Source of the DNA: Alterinioella nitratireducens
Lineage (GTDB): Bacteria; Pseudomonadota; Alphaproteobacteria; Rhodobacterales; Rhodobacteraceae
Assembly (NCBI RefSeq): GCF_013155465.1
Contig: NZ_JABJVX010000004.1
Location: 310,001-374,000, forward strand
Reading direction: 5' to 3'
Length of the DNA: 64,000 nt
Positions 44,267 to 53,052 of this stretch are shown piece by piece (within the stretch, counting starts at the first letter, position 1; each line of letters opens with the position of its first letter). The translations under genes and the position numbers were made by a program. The notes beneath the pieces are model-generated. The model did not search any database and had not been told where the DNA came from. It was given only the letters and a program-made list of their open reading frames with translations.

Positions 44267-45124
44267 TTACACACCCTTGACCGGCAAAGGTCCGCGCGCG
44301 GCGGCCTCCTGCCGGGCACGGCGTTCCGCCTCCAGCTTGCGGTTGAAGCCCGATTGCAGCGCCTCGACCACGAAAAGCACCACGACCGCGAAGTAGAAGG
44401 TCGATTTCGACATCGGAATCAGGGCATAGCCGAAAATGTGGATCGCCATCGCCTCGTCCTGGGTGGCATGTTCGGCGGCAACGCCGGCCTCGCCAAGCAG
44501 CACTACGCCCACGATCAGCAGGATGAAGAGACCCAGAACCTCGTACATCCGGTTCTTCTCGATAAACCGCGTCACGCCATCGGCCAGAAGCAGCATCGCC
44601 GCGCCGGACAGCAGGATCGCGGCGGCGAGGATCGGGAAGACATCGGTGATCGCCAGCGCCGACAGGACGGAATCGAAGCTGAAGATCAGGTTCATGGCGA
44701 CGATCAGCAACACCACCTGCGCCGCCGATTTCTTGTTCTTCTTGCCGACGCCATGGCCCAATTCGTCCAGTGACAGAAGATGCCCGATCTCCTTGACCGC
44801 CGTGTACATGATGAAGACGCCGCCGAAGACAAAGACCCCGGTGGCGAAGTTCACACCGCCCTCCAGCACGCCGGGCCAGTTGAAGACATAGAACGGCTCG
44901 GCCAGCGCGTCGATCAGGCGGACCATCGCGAACAGAAGCACCACCCGCAGCGCGACGGCCAGCACGATGCCCCAGAACCGCACCCGTTTCTGATGCTCCA
45001 CCGGGGCGCGCTGGCTTTCGATCGAGATGTAGAGCAGGTTGTCGAACCCCAGGACCGCCTGCAAAAAGCAGAGCATGACGAGGTTGCCGAGATTTTCGAG
45101 GGTCAGAAGATCAGTCATCGTCAA
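44267..45124 (-). CDS. terC: TerC-family integral membrane protein
   Basis: 285 residues, seven to nine membrane helices. The two TerC signature helices with acidic residues are present: FLQAVLGFDNLLYISIESQR and MNLIFSFDSVLSALAI. TerC proteins are linked to tellurite resistance, Mn export/metalation and envelope stress. Start at 45124 or the second Met at 45118. It is the promoter-proximal gene of the cluster terC-peptide-xpaC-telA-DUF2927-unknown-SPFH. Confidence 0.93.
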   Translation of the reverse strand: MTMTDLLTLENLGNLVMLCFLQAVLGFDNLLYISIESQRAPVEHQKRVRFWGIVLAVALRVVLLFAMVRLIDALAEPFYVFNWPGVLEGGVNFATGVFVFGGVFIMYTAVKEIGHLLSLDELGHGVGKKNKKSAAQVVLLIVAMNLIFSFDSVLSALAITDVFPILAAAILLSGAAMLLLADGVTRFIEKNRMYEVLGLFILLIVGVVLLGEAGVAAEHATQDEAMAIHIFGYALIPMSKSTFYFAVVVLFVVEALQSGFNRKLEAERRARQEAAARGPLPVKGV

Positions 45125-45302
45125 AGGCCTTGATTTTTCAAAGTTTCCATCTGCCGCAGGGCGGTCGTCCGTGTCGCTGCGCGCAGTTTTTCCGGTTTTC
45201 CGCAGCGGGGCAACCCGGTTTCGATCCGTCTTGACGCCCCTCTGCCCGCCCGCTATGCGCTTGGGGCAGTGGCGATTTGTTTACCGGATTGCGGGCCACT
45301 AT

Positions 45303-45481
45303 ACACTTTGCGTTTACATGGGAAACGAAGGATCAGAATTCGCGTTCGCAATCAGCGGCAGCTGATGAAGAGGCAGAGAATTCTGATACGTCTCTAACGC
45401 AAAGTGTTGAAAACAAGCCGCTAAAGAGGTCGCGCATGGGGGCAGGGCCCCTCAAGCCCCGACCGTTCACCGGTGCGGGGC
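45303..45481 (+). promoter_or_regulatory. Structured 5' leader of metZ, possible SAM-II-like riboswitch
   Basis: Outer stem 45303-45314 (acactttgcgtt) pairs perfectly with 45396-45407; a nested 10-bp stem pairs 45332-45341 (atcagaattc) with 45378-45387; the inner hairpin is atcagc 45351-45356/gctgat 45361-45366. An alternative hairpin cgttt (45311-45315)/aaacg (45323-45327) competes with the outer stem. GCTAAAGAGG at 45420-45429 matches the conserved 3' end of SAM-II riboswitches (GCTAAAAAGG), preceded by TGAAAAC. A hairpin at about 45455-45482 precedes the metZ ribosome-binding site. The whole gap 45125-45516 has no gene. The ligand identity is inference. Confidence 0.45.
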
Positions 45482-45516
45482 TGTTTCATGCCTCGCACCA
45501 TCAGGAGACGAGAGAC

Positions 45517-46719
45517 ATGACAAAGGGCCCCAGACCCCTGCCCGAGACCCTCCACCCGCGCACCCGCGCCGTGCATGGCGGCACGCGGCGCAGCCAGTAT
45601 GGCGAGGTCAGCGAAGCCATCTATCTGACGCAGGGTTTCGTCTATGACAGCGCCGAGGCCGCCGAGGCACGCTTCATCGAAAGCGGCCCGGACGAGTTCA
45701 TCTATGCCCGCTACGGCAACCCCACCGTGCGCATGTTCGAGGACCGGATGGCGCAGCTTGAAGGCACCGAGGACGCCTTTGCGACCGCCAGCGGAATGGC
45801 CGCCGTCAACGGCGCGCTGACCGCGATGCTGCGCGCGGGCGATCACGTGGTGTCGGCCAAGGCGCTGTTCGGATCGTGCCTCTATATCCTGGAGGAGATC
45901 CTGACCCGCTTCGGGGTCGAGGTCACATTCGTCGATGGCACCGATCTGGACCAGTGGCGCAAGGCGATCCGCCCCGAGACCCGCGCGGTGTTCTTCGAAA
46001 GCCTCTCAAACCCCACGCTGGAAGTGATCGACATCAGGGGCGTATCCGACCTGGCCCATGCCGTCGGCGCTTTTGTCGTCGTGGACAATGTCTTCGCCAC
46101 GCCGGTCCTGCAACGCTCGGCCGATCTGGGGGCGGATGTGGTGGTCTATTCCGCGACCAAGCATATCGACGGGCAGGGGCGCTGTCTTGGCGGTGTGATC
46201 TGCGCCAGCCGCGACTTCATCCGCAAGGTGGCGGAACCCTACCTCAAGCATACCGGCGGGTCGCTCTCGCCCTTCAACGCCTGGGTGATGCTGAAATCGC
46301 TGGAGACGATGGATTTGCGGGTCCGTGCGCAGGCCGAAACCGCGCAAAAGGTGGCCGAGGCGATGCAGGGCGCAGCGGGGCTGGCCCGCGTGATCTATCC
46401 GGGACTGGCCGACCACCCGCAGCACGATCTGAACGCGGCCCAGATGCAGGGCGGCGGCACGATGATGGCGCTGGAACTGGACGGCGGGAAAGAGGCCGCG
46501 TTCCGGTTCCTGAACGCGCTTCGGATCGTGTTGATCTCGAACAACCTGGGCGACGCGAAATCCATCATCACCCATCCCGCGACGACAACGCATCAGCGCC
46601 TGAGCGAGGATCAGCGCAAAGTGCTCGGCATCACGCCGGGGCTCTTGCGCCTGTCGATCGGGCTGGAGGATGCGGGCGATATCGTGGCCGATCTGAAAGG
46701 CGCGCTGGCGGCGGTTTAG
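45517..46719 (+). CDS. metZ: O-succinylhomoserine sulfhydrylase
   Basis: A 400-residue PLP enzyme of the Cys/Met metabolism family that makes homocysteine directly from O-succinylhomoserine and sulfide. PLP Lys is at about residue 215 in YSATKHIDGQGRCLGG; LTQGFVYDSAEAAEARF and YARYGNPTVRMFEDRMAQLE are typical of MetZ. AGGAG ten bases before the ATG fixes the start, though the frame is open back to an ATG at 45436 just after the riboswitch-like motif. A double palindrome follows the stop. Confidence 0.95.
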   Translation: MTKGPRPLPETLHPRTRAVHGGTRRSQYGEVSEAIYLTQGFVYDSAEAAEARFIESGPDEFIYARYGNPTVRMFEDRMAQLEGTEDAFATASGMAAVNGALTAMLRAGDHVVSAKALFGSCLYILEEILTRFGVEVTFVDGTDLDQWRKAIRPETRAVFFESLSNPTLEVIDIRGVSDLAHAVGAFVVVDNVFATPVLQRSADLGADVVVYSATKHIDGQGRCLGGVICASRDFIRKVAEPYLKHTGGSLSPFNAWVMLKSLETMDLRVRAQAETAQKVAEAMQGAAGLARVIYPGLADHPQHDLNAAQMQGGGTMMALELDGGKEAAFRFLNALRIVLISNNLGDAKSIITHPATTTHQRLSEDQRKVLGITPGLLRLSIGLEDAGDIVADLKGALAAV

Positions 46720-46778
46720 CGGCAAGAATTTTGCCCGAAAAATCTTGCCGTCCGAAAAATCTTGCCCAAGATTTTTCG
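46720..46778. repeat. Double palindrome after metZ
   Basis: Stem 1 pairs cggcaaga (46720-46727) with tcttgccg (46743-46750), with more pairing inside. Stem 2 pairs cgaaaaatctt (46753-46763) perfectly with aagatttttcg (46768-46778). The two share the word cgaaaaatcttg. Located directly after the metZ stop; resembles palindrome 1 at 38978-38999. Confidence 0.75.
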
Positions 46779-46845
46779 ATCCGCTGGCCAAACCGTGGCC
46801 CTTGCCCCTAAAGAGGATCACCCGATTGCCGCGACGGACCCGCCC

Positions 46846-47583
46846 ATGACGCCCTTTCTGATCCTGCAACTGCGCCCCGAGGATGAGGCCGCGGATGAGG
46901 AATATGCCAGCCTGCTGGCCCGCACCGGCCTGACGCCTTCGGACACGCATCGCATCCGCCTCGACAAACAGCCGCTGCCCGAGGATCTGGACCTCACCCG
47001 CTATTCCGGCGTCATCGTCGGCGGCGGCCCCGGCTGCGTCAGCGACCCGCCCGAAAAGAAGACCGCTGAGGAAGCCAGTATCGAGGCCGCGATCCTGGGG
47101 CTCATGCCCGAGGTCACCGCGCGCGACATTCCTTACCTGGGCTGCTGCTACGGGCTCGGTATCCTGGCCCATCATCTTGGCGGCGAGGTCAGTCAGGAGA
47201 GATACGGCGAGGCTATCGGCGGCGTCGATTGCACGCTCACGCCCGAGGGCGCGGCCGATCCGCTCTTTGCCGGCCTGCCGCGCCGCTTCCGTGCGCTCGT
47301 CGGCCACAAGGAGGCAGTGCAGGCCACCCCGCCGGGGGCCGTGCATCTGGCCGCCAGCGAGACCTGCCCGATGCAGGTGATCCGCTATGGCCGGAACGTC
47401 TATGCCACCCAGTTCCACCCCGAGGCGGACGGGCAGAGCTTTGCCACCCGCATCCGCATCTACCGCGCCAAGGGCTATTTCCCGCCCGACCAGGCCGAGG
47501 CCCTGACCGAGGCCTGCCTGGCCGAGGAGATCACCGTGCCGGAACGGATGCTGCGCAATTTCGTGACCCGTTACGCCCGCTGA
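46846..47583 (+). CDS. Class I glutamine amidotransferase (GMP synthase-like domain)
   Basis: 245 residues. Nucleophile elbow YLGCCYGLGIL with the catalytic Cys, and the His-Glu pair in YATQFHPEADGQ. VIVGGGPGCVSDPPE is the oxyanion strand. It is a stand-alone amidotransferase domain that normally hydrolyses glutamine for an unseen partner, or a gamma-Glu peptide. The start at 46846 (MTPFLILQLRPE) fits the first strand; the upstream frame runs through the repeat. Confidence 0.9.
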   Translation: MTPFLILQLRPEDEAADEEYASLLARTGLTPSDTHRIRLDKQPLPEDLDLTRYSGVIVGGGPGCVSDPPEKKTAEEASIEAAILGLMPEVTARDIPYLGCCYGLGILAHHLGGEVSQERYGEAIGGVDCTLTPEGAADPLFAGLPRRFRALVGHKEAVQATPPGAVHLAASETCPMQVIRYGRNVYATQFHPEADGQSFATRIRIYRAKGYFPPDQAEALTEACLAEEITVPERMLRNFVTRYAR

Positions 47584-47593
47584 AAGGGCCGCG

Positions 47594-47637
47594 AAATCTC
47601 TTCGCGAAGAGATTTGCGCGTTTCTTCGAAGAAACGC
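47594..47637. repeat. Two adjacent perfect palindromes after the amidotransferase gene
   Basis: 47594-47615 is a 22-base perfect palindrome (half aaatctcttcg) and 47618-47637 is gcgtttcttcgaagaaacgc. The second is again centred on TTCGAA and the first on TTCGCGAA. Same architecture as 38978-39046 and 46720-46778. Confidence 0.8.
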
Positions 47638-47693
47638 CGCCCCCCGCGAATGGACGTTGACAGCCCCGAGCCCACGGGCCAACGCTGCGCCCC

Positions 47694-49142
47694 ATGATTG
47701 ACCCGCGCCCCGTCGGATATGTGATTGGCCAGCTGGTGCTGGTGCTCGGGCTGACCATGCTGATCCCGATGGCGCTGGATTTCTATCTTGGCAATCCGCA
47801 TTGGCAGGCGTTCTTCCAAAGCGCGGTGATGACGGCCTTCGCGGGGCTTTTGGTGGTGCTGGCCTGCGCCAACGGGGTCGAGCGGCAGTTGACCATCCAG
47901 CAGACCTTCCTCCTGACCACGCTCGTGTGGGTCGCGCTGCCGGTCTTCGGCGCGCTGCCCTTCGTCCTGGGCGCCACCGAGGCGCGCTATGTCGATGCGT
48001 TCTTCGAGGCGATGTCGGGCCTGACGACCACCGGGGCCACCGTCTTTACCGGGCTCGACGATCTGCCCGAGGGGCTGAACCTGTGGCGCGGGCTGATGCA
48101 GTGGTTCGGCGGCATCGGGATCATCGTCGTCGCCATGGTGTTCCTGCCCGAACTCAGGGTGGGGGGGATGCAGATATTCCGCTCCGAGGCGTTCGAGACC
48201 ATGGGCAAGATCCTGCCCCGCGCCGCCGAGATCGCCAAGCAGATCTCGGTCATCTACCTGACCCTGACGGTGGTCAGCGCGTTGACCTACACGGCGCTCG
48301 GGATGCAGCCGTTCGAGGCCACGGTCCACGCCATGACCTCGATTTCGACGGGCGGGTTCTCCACCACCGACGATTCCTTCGGCGCCTTCCAGGGCCCGCT
48401 GGAATATGCCGCCGTGATCTTCATGATCCTCGCCAGCCTGCCCTTCGTGCGCTACGTGCAGATGGTCGCGGGCACGGCCAAACCCTTCTTCACCGACACC
48501 CAGACCCGCGCCTACCTGGCCACGATCGCGATCCTGACGCTGTTCTTCGTGATCTACCGCCTCGTCGTGAATGGCGACCAGCTGGAGCATGGGGTCCGCG
48601 AGGCGATCTTCAACGTCACCTCGATCATCAGCGGCACCGGCTATTCCAGCACCGACTACCAGCGATGGGGCCCCTCGGCGGTGGTGATCTTCTTCTTCAT
48701 CGGCCTCATCGGCGGCTGCGCAGGGTCGACGTCATGCTCGATCAAGGTGTTCCGCTACCAACTCCTGATGACCTCGATCTCGACGCAGCTCAAGCGCCTC
48801 TACGCGCCGCATGGCATCTTCGAGCCGCGCTACGAGGGTCGCAAGGTCAGCGAGGAGGTGCTGTCCTCGGTCATGGCCTTCTTCGTGCTCTTCTTCGTCA
48901 GCCTCGGGGTGTTCTCGATCCTTCTGGGGCTGACCGGGCTGGACTTCATCACCTCGGTCTCCGGCGCGGCGAGCGCGCTGGCCAATATCGGGCCGGGGCT
49001 TGGCCCCATCATCGGGCCTGCCGGCACGTTCGAGCCGCTGGAGGACACAGCGAAATGGATCCTGGCCGTGGCGATGCTGGTCGGGCGGCTGGAGCTGATG
49101 GCGGTCTTCGTGCTGTTCACCGCCCGGTTCTGGCGCGGCTGA
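47694..49142 (+). CDS. trkH: TrkH-type potassium uptake protein
   Basis: A 482-residue inner-membrane K+ channel subunit of the Trk system. The four pore loops are visible: SGLTTTGATVFTG, MTSISTGGFSTTDD, SIISGTGYSSTDY and ALANIGPGLGP. It needs cytosolic TrkA for gating, which is not in the window. Start at 47694 (MIDPRPVGYV). It lies between palindromes and the convergent glyS. Confidence 0.96.
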   Translation: MIDPRPVGYVIGQLVLVLGLTMLIPMALDFYLGNPHWQAFFQSAVMTAFAGLLVVLACANGVERQLTIQQTFLLTTLVWVALPVFGALPFVLGATEARYVDAFFEAMSGLTTTGATVFTGLDDLPEGLNLWRGLMQWFGGIGIIVVAMVFLPELRVGGMQIFRSEAFETMGKILPRAAEIAKQISVIYLTLTVVSALTYTALGMQPFEATVHAMTSISTGGFSTTDDSFGAFQGPLEYAAVIFMILASLPFVRYVQMVAGTAKPFFTDTQTRAYLATIAILTLFFVIYRLVVNGDQLEHGVREAIFNVTSIISGTGYSSTDYQRWGPSAVVIFFFIGLIGGCAGSTSCSIKVFRYQLLMTSISTQLKRLYAPHGIFEPRYEGRKVSEEVLSSVMAFFVLFFVSLGVFSILLGLTGLDFITSVSGAASALANIGPGLGPIIGPAGTFEPLEDTAKWILAVAMLVGRLELMAVFVLFTARFWRG

Positions 49143-49182
49143 GGGGGGGGGCGGACCGCCCTGACGGGCGGTTGCCTTCGGC

Positions 49183-49206
49183 GAGGATATTTGAAGAACA
49201 AAGAAG
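49183..49206 (-). repeat. Copy C of the gene-end motif, after glyS
   Basis: On the - strand it reads cttctttgttcttcaa then atatcctc, 45 bases beyond the glyS stop. It is looser than copies A (6429-6450) and B (25776-25797) but has the same orientation relative to the preceding gene. Confidence 0.5.
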
Positions 49207-49251
49207 GAGGGGGGCCGCGTTAAGGTTAACCGGGCGGGGATGGGGGCGGCG

Positions 49252-51588
49252 TCAGCCTTCTAGCCTGGAGAGGTCCGCGATCTTGCCGCAGGCGGCGGTG
49301 ATCTCATGCAGCAGGTTCAGCCGGTTGCGGCGCAGGATCTCGTTTTCGGCATTGACCTGAACGGTGTCGAAAAACGCGTCGATCGGCGCGCGCAGGTCTG
49401 CCAGAGCCGTCATCGCGGCGGAGAAATCGTCTTGTTCCAGCGCGGGCGTCACGGTCGCATTGGCCCGCTCCAGCGCCGCGAACAGCGCGCGTTCCTCTTC
49501 GGTCTCGGCGAATTTCGCATCCGCCCCGAAGCGGTATTCCACCCCGTCCTTCTCCTCGGCCTGCGCCAGGATGTTGGCGGCGCGCTTGTAGCCCTGCACG
49601 AGGTTCTCGCCATCGCTCGTTGCAAAGAAGGCCGAGAGCGCCTCGGCCCGTTTCACCAGCAGCGTGAGGTCGTCATTGGCAGGCATGGCAAGGCAGGCGT
49701 CGATGATGTCGTGACGGATGTTTTGGTCGCGCAGATGGACCTTGAGGCGGTCGTGAAGGAAGGCGAGGAGGTCGTCTGTCAAATCCTTAGATTTGGCGCG
49801 AATCGTATCCAGTCTTGTCTTTATCGCAAACATGTCCTCTAGAGCTTGCCTGACGTCTGAGTCGGCTTTGCTTAGGCCCTCTAGTGTCCCTCGGAGAATA
49901 TTTACAGATTGTTCCAATGCTTTAGCATCTGCAACGTCTTGTTTAGGCAATACGGAAAGTAAACTCCTGCCGAATTCCCCTTTTTCATTTAGCGCCTCGG
50001 TTTTGGCCCGGACTAACGCAGCGAGCCTTTTTAGTTCATCAACTGTCTCTAGTGCGCCCAAAGCAACTAGAGCTCTCGCTTCTACAATCGAGGTTATGCC
50101 TAGCCTAAGCCCATTCCCCAACACCAGCCGAATAACCCCAAGCGCCGCCCGCCTCAGCGCGAACGGATCCTTGCTGCCCGTGGGTTTCTCGTCAATCGCC
50201 CAGAACCCGGTCAGGGTGTCCAGCTTGTCGGCCAGCGCCACCGCCACCGAAACCGGGCTGGTCGGCACATCGTCAGTCGGCCCGAGCGGCGAATAATGCT
50301 CCTCTGCCGCCTTCGCCACTGCCTCGCCAAAGCCCGCGGCCTGCGCGTAATAGCGCCCCATCAGCCCCTGCAATTCGGGGAACTCATAGACCATTTCCGA
50401 ATTCAGATCGGCTTTGGCGATGCGCGCCGCCTGTTCGGCCTCATCGGCATCCGCGCCGACCACCGGGGCCAGCTCGCGGGCCAGTGCGGCGATGCGGTCA
50501 ATGCGCGCCGCCTGCGTGCCGAGCTTGCGATGGAAAGTCACGTTTTCAAGCGCTTGCGTCCACCGGCTCATGTTCGTTTTCGCCACGCGCAGGTCGTTTT
50601 CCCAGAAGAATTTCGCATCCGACAGCCGCGCGGTCAGCACCTTGGAATTGCCCGCCAGGATGGTCGCGCCGTGATCGGCGGTTTCGCGATTTGCAACGGT
50701 GATGAAGCGCTCGATCCGGCCCGTTTTCGGGTGCTTCACCGAAAAGAACTTCTGGTGCTCGCGCATCGAGGTTTGCAGCACCTCGGGCGGCAGTTCCATG
50801 AATTCCGCGCCGATCTCGCCCATCAGGACCACGGGCCATTCGACCAGCCCCGCGACCTCCGCCAGCAGCCCCTTGTCCTCGACCACTTCCAGCCCTGCGG
50901 CGAAGGCGGCGTTGGTGGCGTCGTTCCAGATCGTCGCGGCACGGTCCTCGGCGGACAGCACCACATGCGCGCGCTTCAATTTGCCAGCGTAATCGTCGAA
51001 GGAGGTGACGGAAAACGCCTCCGGCCCCATGAAGCGGTGGCCGCGTGTCGTGTCGCCCGAGGCGATGCCGTCGACGTCGAACGGCACCACAGAGGCCCCG
51101 TTCTCATCCGTCAGGATGCACAGGATCGAATGCAGCGGGCGCACCCATCTGAGGCTGCCCGCGCCCCACCGCATCGACTTGGGCCAGGGGAAATTGCGGA
51201 TCACGGCCGGAATCAGCTCGGCGATGATCGCCTCGGCCTTGCGCCCCGGCCTGGTGAACTGCGCAAACCAGGTCTGGCCCTTCTTGTCGTCGCGGATCTC
51301 CAGATCCTCGCGGGTCAGGCCCGTGGCGCGCAGGAACCCCTCCAGCGCCTTCTCGGGCGCATCGGCGCGCGGGCCCTTGCGCTCCTCGGTCACGGTGGGG
51401 CTTTCGCCGGTCAGCCCCTCGACGGTCAGGCACAACCGGCGCGGGGTCGCGAAAGCCCCGGCGCTGGCATAGGTCAGCCCCGCCTCGACCAGCCCGTCGG
51501 TGACCAGCTTCTTGAGGTCGGCGGCGGCGCGGGTCTGCATCCTTGCGGGGATTTCCTCGGAGAAGAGTTCGAGCAGAAGATCGGGCAT
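49252..51588 (-). CDS. glyS: Glycyl-tRNA synthetase beta subunit
   Basis: 778 residues; it pairs with GlyQ as alpha2beta2 to charge tRNA-Gly. N terminus MPDLLLELFSEEIPARMQTR and the core GHRFMGPEAFSV, ALADKLDTLTGFWAIDEKPT, GSKDPFALRRAALGVIRLVL are standard. The C-terminal anticodon-binding region continues with FLHDRLKVHLRDQNIRHDI. It is about 80-90 residues longer than many GlyS, and residues about 493-603 (50110-49780) are encoded by markedly AT-richer DNA. Start at 51588, one base after the DUF6446 stop. Confidence 0.97.
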   Translation of the reverse strand: MPDLLLELFSEEIPARMQTRAAADLKKLVTDGLVEAGLTYASAGAFATPRRLCLTVEGLTGESPTVTEERKGPRADAPEKALEGFLRATGLTREDLEIRDDKKGQTWFAQFTRPGRKAEAIIAELIPAVIRNFPWPKSMRWGAGSLRWVRPLHSILCILTDENGASVVPFDVDGIASGDTTRGHRFMGPEAFSVTSFDDYAGKLKRAHVVLSAEDRAATIWNDATNAAFAAGLEVVEDKGLLAEVAGLVEWPVVLMGEIGAEFMELPPEVLQTSMREHQKFFSVKHPKTGRIERFITVANRETADHGATILAGNSKVLTARLSDAKFFWENDLRVAKTNMSRWTQALENVTFHRKLGTQAARIDRIAALARELAPVVGADADEAEQAARIAKADLNSEMVYEFPELQGLMGRYYAQAAGFGEAVAKAAEEHYSPLGPTDDVPTSPVSVAVALADKLDTLTGFWAIDEKPTGSKDPFALRRAALGVIRLVLGNGLRLGITSIVEARALVALGALETVDELKRLAALVRAKTEALNEKGEFGRSLLSVLPKQDVADAKALEQSVNILRGTLEGLSKADSDVRQALEDMFAIKTRLDTIRAKSKDLTDDLLAFLHDRLKVHLRDQNIRHDIIDACLAMPANDDLTLLVKRAEALSAFFATSDGENLVQGYKRAANILAQAEEKDGVEYRFGADAKFAETEEERALFAALERANATVTPALEQDDFSAAMTALADLRAPIDAFFDTVQVNAENEILRRNRLNLLHEITAACGKIADLSRLEG
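49780..50110 (-). other. AT-richer segment inside glyS
   Basis: Sampled 60-base lines at 49861, 49921 and 50041 contain 29, 27 and 30 G or C, against roughly 65% in flanking glyS. Codon use also shifts to A/T-ending codons. It encodes about 110 residues (helical: LGALETVDELKRLAALVRAK, LEQSVNILRGTLEGLSKADS) between the conserved LGVIRLVLGNGLRLG and FLHDRLKVHLRDQ. The frame is intact. Looks like a lineage-specific insertion or a recombined patch. Confidence 0.7.
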
Positions 51589-51589
51589 A

Positions 51590-52114
51590 TCAGTTGCTTT
51601 CCGGCGGCGGCGGGCAGGTGTCCGGGACGGGATCGCCATCATAGACGGCCTCGCCGCAGGGGTTGATCTGGTGCCAGGCATAGCCCCGGCCATCCTGGCC
51701 GACCATCACGATGCGGTCGAAGCCGTAGATGAAATTGCCCTCGCCCAGAAAGGCCAGTGCGGTGCCATCCTCCAGCGCCTGCGTCAGCGCGCCCGCGTCA
51801 TAGCAGTCGAACCATCCGGGCGTGTTGAGCGGCGTGGCATCGGGGTAGGGCCGGTAGGTCTCGGTCATTGTGGCCAGGCTGACCGGCGTGGTGAAACAGG
51901 CCCGGAAGCGCAGGGGCGAGCTGTCGGCGTCGATGGCCTCGACATCCGTGACCGGCAGCGGTTCGGCCACCCCGTCAAAGGTGGTCGCGGTGATGGTCAC
52001 GGCGTCGGCGTTGACCGGCTCGTAAAAGGCGCGCGTCTCGGTGAACCAGAGCAGCCCCCCGGCCGTCGCGGCGGAGAGGACAAGCAGCGTTGCCACGATG
52101 CGACCGCTATTCAT
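51590..52114 (-). CDS. DUF6446-type membrane-anchored protein
   Basis: 174 residues: one N-terminal membrane anchor ([20 protein letters not shown]) and a periplasmic domain ([53 protein letters not shown]). Start overlaps the glyQ stop by four bases and its stop is one base before the glyS ATG, so it is translated within the glyQ-glyS operon. The family is known only from Rhodobacterales and relatives, to my knowledge in this same position; function unknown. Confidence 0.85.
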   Translation of the reverse strand: MNSGRIVATLLVLSAATAGGLLWFTETRAFYEPVNADAVTITATTFDGVAEPLPVTDVEAIDADSSPLRFRACFTTPVSLATMTETYRPYPDATPLNTPGWFDCYDAGALTQALEDGTALAFLGEGNFIYGFDRIVMVGQDGRGYAWHQINPCGEAVYDGDPVPDTCPPPPESN

Positions 52115-53052
52115 TGCGCGCCCTCCAGGTCGAACCCGCCCGCCTCGGTCTGCACGAAGGCATCGGCGCAGGCACGCGTCAGCGCGCGCACCCTTCCGAT
52201 ATAGGCCTGACGCTCGGTGACCGAAATCACCCCGCGCGCGTCCAGCAGGTTGAACAGATGCGACGCCTTGATCGCCTGGTCATAGGCGGGATGCGCCATG
52301 ATGATGCGCTTGCCCGTCTTGGGGTCTTCCGCCGGGGCGGCCAGGATGGCCTGGCATTCGGCCTCGGCATCCTCGAAATGCTTCAGCAGTGCGTCGGTAT
52401 TGGCGATATCGAAATTGTAGCGGCTGTGCTCTTCTTCCGTCTGGCGGAACACGTCGCCATAGCTCAGCGGAATGGGCGCGTCCGGGTCGTTGAACGGCAT
52501 CTCCATGACGTGATCGACGCCCAGGATATACATCGCCAAGCGCTCCAGCCCATAGGTCAGCTCGCCCGAAACGGGCGCGCAGTCATGCCCGCCGACCTGC
52601 TGGAAATAGGTGAACTGGCTGACCTCCATGCCGTCGCACCAGACCTCCCAGCCCAGGCCCCAGGCGCCCAATGTGGGGCTTTCCCAGTCATCCTCGACAA
52701 AGCGGATGTCGTGGGTTTCCATGTCGATCCCGATGGCCTCAAGCGAGCCGAGATAGAGCGCCTGCAAATCCGGCGGCGAGGGTTTGATCAGCACCTGGTA
52801 CTGGTAATAATGCTGCAACCGGTTCGGGTTCTCGCCATAGCGCCCATCGGTCGGACGGCGCGAGGGCTGGACATAGGCCGCGGCCCAGGGCGCGGTGCCG
52901 AGGCTGCGCAGCGTGGTCGCGGGATGGAACGTGCCGGCCCCCACCTCCATGTCATAGGGTTGCAGCATCGCGCAGCCCTGCCTAGCCCAGTAGGTCTGGA
53001 GCGCCAGGATGATCTCCTGAAAGCTGCGCGGCTTGCTTTGGGTCTTGGCCAT
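52111..53052 (-). CDS. glyQ: Glycyl-tRNA synthetase alpha subunit
   Basis: A 313-residue class II catalytic subunit. [59 protein letters not shown] and [17 protein letters not shown] are near-invariant GlyQ segments. First gene of glyQ-DUF6446-glyS. No anomalies. Confidence 0.98.
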   Translation of the reverse strand: MAKTQSKPRSFQEIILALQTYWARQGCAMLQPYDMEVGAGTFHPATTLRSLGTAPWAAAYVQPSRRPTDGRYGENPNRLQHYYQYQVLIKPSPPDLQALYLGSLEAIGIDMETHDIRFVEDDWESPTLGAWGLGWEVWCDGMEVSQFTYFQQVGGHDCAPVSGELTYGLERLAMYILGVDHVMEMPFNDPDAPIPLSYGDVFRQTEEEHSRYNFDIANTDALLKHFEDAEAECQAILAAPAEDPKTGKRIIMAHPAYDQAIKASHLFNLLDARGVISVTERQAYIGRVRALTRACADAFVQTEAGGFDLEGAQ

